NCBI RefSeq assembly: GCF_000372725.1
Contig: NW_005200063.1
Span: forward strand, 34,312-98,311
DNA length: 64,000 nucleotides
From: Emiliania huxleyi CCMP1516
Taxonomy: Eukaryota > Haptophyta > Isochrysidales > Noelaerhabdaceae
Direction: 5' to 3'
The notes under the pieces were generated by a model. That model was not told the DNA's origin. It made no database searches and was given only the letters and a program-made list of their open reading frames with translations. A program made the position numbers and the translations under genes. This document shows, piece by piece, positions 62,046-64,000 of the stretch. Positions within the stretch are counted from its first letter, which is position 1; each line of letters begins with the position of its first letter.

Positions 62046-64000
62046 CTACTTGCAGAGCTTGGCCAGCCCGCGCTCCATCCGGTCCATCGCCTCCTGCAGC
62101 GCCTCCATCGACGTGGCGTACGAGATGCGCACGCAGCCGGGCGCGCCAAAGCCGGCGCCGGGCACGAGGGCGAGATGCTCCTCGCGCAGCAAGTAGTCGC
62201 ACCTGCCGCCGCGGGGTGGGGGTGGGGGGGGGGGGAGAAGAGACGGGTCGGCGAAGGAGAGGAGAGGGAGCGAGGGCCGGGCGGCGGCGCGGCACGCACA
62301 GCGAGGTCGAGTCGTGCGGCGCGGCGCCCGAGGGGGCCGTGCGGCCGTAAAAGGCCGAGACGGTGGGGAAGACGTAAAACGCGCCCTGCGGCACCGGGCA
62401 GCTCACGCCGGCCATGCCTCGCAGCCGGCCGACCACGTAGTCGCGCTTGCGCCGGAAGTTTGCGGTGGCGGCCTCCGCAAAGGCGCCGTGCGCGTGCGTG
62501 ACGGCGGCGACGCCCGCGTGCTGTGCGATCGAGGAGGGGCAGGACGTGTTGTTGCCCTGCACCTTTGCCATCGCCTTGATGGCGCCGTGCGGGCCGCAGA
62601 CGTAGCCGAGCCGGAAGCCCGTCATCGCCGCCCCCTTGGAGAAGCCGTTGACGGTGAGGGTGCGCTCGTACATCCCTTCCAGCGTCGCGAAGGCCACGTG
62701 CGGCTCGTCGTACGCTATGAGCTCGTAGATCTCGTCGGCGAGGACGACGACCTGCAGACGGCGAGAGGCAGCCGAGATCTGGCCGAGAGGCGGCCGAGAG
62801 GCGACCGAGATCTGGCGGAAACCGAGATCCGGCAGAGGTCCAGCCGAGATCTGGCCGAGATCTGGGCCGAGGGCGGAGCGGGGTCGGGCGGCGAGGGCGA
62901 TGGCCTGCGGGTGGCGCCGCAGCACCGCCGCGACGCCCTCGAGGGCGGCGCGCGGGAGCAGAGCGCCGGTCGGGTTGGACGGGTTGCAGAGGATGAGCAT
63001 CCTAGCAGGGCAGGAGGAGGCTCTTGCCTGGCTGTGGGGTGGGCTGGGGCAAGCTGGGGCAGGCTGTGGGGCGGGAGGGGCGCCTCGTCTTCGGCGTGAT
63101 GGCCGCCTGCGAGGGACGTGTCTCGGGACGTGTCTCGGACGTGTCTCGGGCAGCGTCGTCCTCGGCGCGTGGGAGGCCGCCTCGAGAGCGGCGGGCTGCA
63201 GCACGTACTCCTCCTCGGCGCGCGTCTCGAGCAGCACGGCCGTCGCGCCACAGAGCTGAGGGATGCCTGCGGGACATGTCGCGCACCACGTCATGGCCGT
63301 GTCCGGCACACGCGCCGCGCAGCTGGGCGGTGCCGAGGTGCGACGGCCAGTACGGCGTCGGCACGATGATCTCGTCGCCTGTGGCGTCAAGAGGACGCGT
63401 CCTGGACATGTCGCAGCGCGGCGTCGGCGCGGTGACGTCGCCGCCTGGGTTGCACAGCGCGAGCACAGCCTGCAGGATCGCCTGCTTCGCGCCGCAGCAG
63501 CAGACCACCTGCGACGGCTCGTACTTGAGGCCCTTCCGGCGGAGCAAATCGTCGCACACGGCGGAGCGCAGCTCGTGCGACCCCGCCAGCGCGGTGTACT
63601 TGACCTTGCCCTCGCGCAGCGCCTCGTGCGCCGCCTCCATCACCTCGGGCGGAGGCGAAAAGTCGGGCTCGCCGACCGAGAGGGAGATGACGGGCTTGCC
63701 CTGCCGCTTGAGCTCGATGGCGAGATCCGAGATGGCGACCGTCGCCGACGCGGGCATCGCCGCGACGGTGCGCGAGATTGCAATCTCACCGGCCGGCGCA
63801 GGCGGCGCCGCGCCGAAGTCGAGTATCTCGCGCCGGAGCTCGGAGAAGGCGGCGCCTACGGGACGGCTCCGAGGAGCTGCGGGGGGGGTCCGGAAGGTGT
63901 CCCGCCGGGGTGGGGAGGAGAAGAGGCGCCGAACTGGTCCATCATGTCGTTCGAGTTTGCGTTGTGCGAGTAGAGCGCGTAGAAGAGGTCGAACGAGTCG
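62046..64000 (-). CDS. Class I PLP-dependent aminotransferase (aspartate aminotransferase-like), 5' end beyond window
   Basis: Minus strand, stop at 62046. Exons downstream of ~63757: to 63442 (ISDLAIELKRQGKPVISLSV, GEPDFSPPPEV, KYTALAGSHELRSAV); 63378-63334 (DEIIVPTPYWPSHL); 63266-63181 (PQLCGATAVLLETRAEEEYV). Then a 23-nt microexon 63106-63084 (AAITPKT); 63001-62905 (MLILCNPSNPTGALLPRAAL); 62751-62300 (VVVLADEIYELIAYDEPHVA; TVNGFSKGAAMTGFRLGYVC); and 62202-62046 (CDYLLREEHLALVPGAGFGA). NPSNPTG, the LADEIYE aspartate and the SKGAAMTGFR PLP lysine (Lys of SKG) are intact. Five of six donors are GC. Upstream, FSELRREILDFGAA (near 63850) and FDLFYALYSHNANSNDMMDQ (near 63980) suggest further N-terminal exons. 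It likely makes aspartate or prephenate-derived amino acids. Confidence 0.9.

Overview
The window looks like nuclear DNA of a GC-rich unicellular alga with a secondary plastid. A haptophyte is the best guess (moderate confidence). The reasons are spliced genes, a plastid-type ribosomal protein uL15 with a signal-like N-terminus, TTAGGG telomere-type repeats, many GC-AG introns, and a gene set of LRR/U-box, ankyrin/U-box, SET, DHHC and RND proteins. Nothing looks bacterial or viral. A 344-base run of N marks an assembly gap at 40328-40671.

Layout. 1-2.2 kb holds simple repeats and a hairpin-bearing tandem duplication. 2.2-15 kb holds an SLC13 transporter, a SMYD-like SET protein (minus), an LRR/U-box protein, an MMPL/RND transporter (minus), a SAM-TPR protein (minus), an ammonium transporter (minus) and a small terminal-inverted-repeat element. 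15.3-18.2 kb is one spliced gene with two tandem domains related to actin maturation protease. 19.5-25.2 kb holds a small F-box protein, a GLTP-fold lipid transfer protein with a signal peptide, an FHA-like/WW protein, a secreted-type unknown and a glutaredoxin-methyltransferase fusion. 25.2-30.4 kb is gene-poor and repeat-rich. 30.4-41.2 kb holds plastid uL15, an ankyrin-DHHC acyltransferase, a membrane unknown, an ankyrin/U-box protein with a frameshift, an F-box/ankyrin protein and a VTA1-like ESCRT protein that runs toward the gap. 41.7-41.9 kb has interstitial telomere repeats. 42.2-49.3 kb holds a flavodoxin-like protein, a long many-exon gene ending in xanthine phosphoribosyltransferase, and a DnaJ membrane protein. 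49.4-53.7 kb holds two fold-back (terminal inverted repeat) elements around a tiny membrane protein gene. 53.9-64 kb holds a SohB/SppA-type protease, a CRAL-TRIO domain, a beta-propeller protein and a class I aminotransferase cut by the window end.

The most unusual feature is in the introns. In at least four unrelated genes the intron begins with an exact or decayed copy of the start of the downstream exon. The junction is usually AG|GC or G|GC at both ends, so the donor is GC and the splice sites look like two copies of one proto-splice site. Many of these introns carry shared modules: the palindrome GGACAYGTCC (three genes) and repeats of GAGATCTRGCC (two genes). Elsewhere, short AT-rich or simple-sequence inserts sit between 11-24 bp direct duplications. 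Together this suggests recurrent intron creation by tandem duplication or insertion, a candidate introner-like process still visible in sequence. All calls were made by eye. Exon borders are inferred from reading frame, family conservation and splice signals, and coordinates may be off by a base or two.
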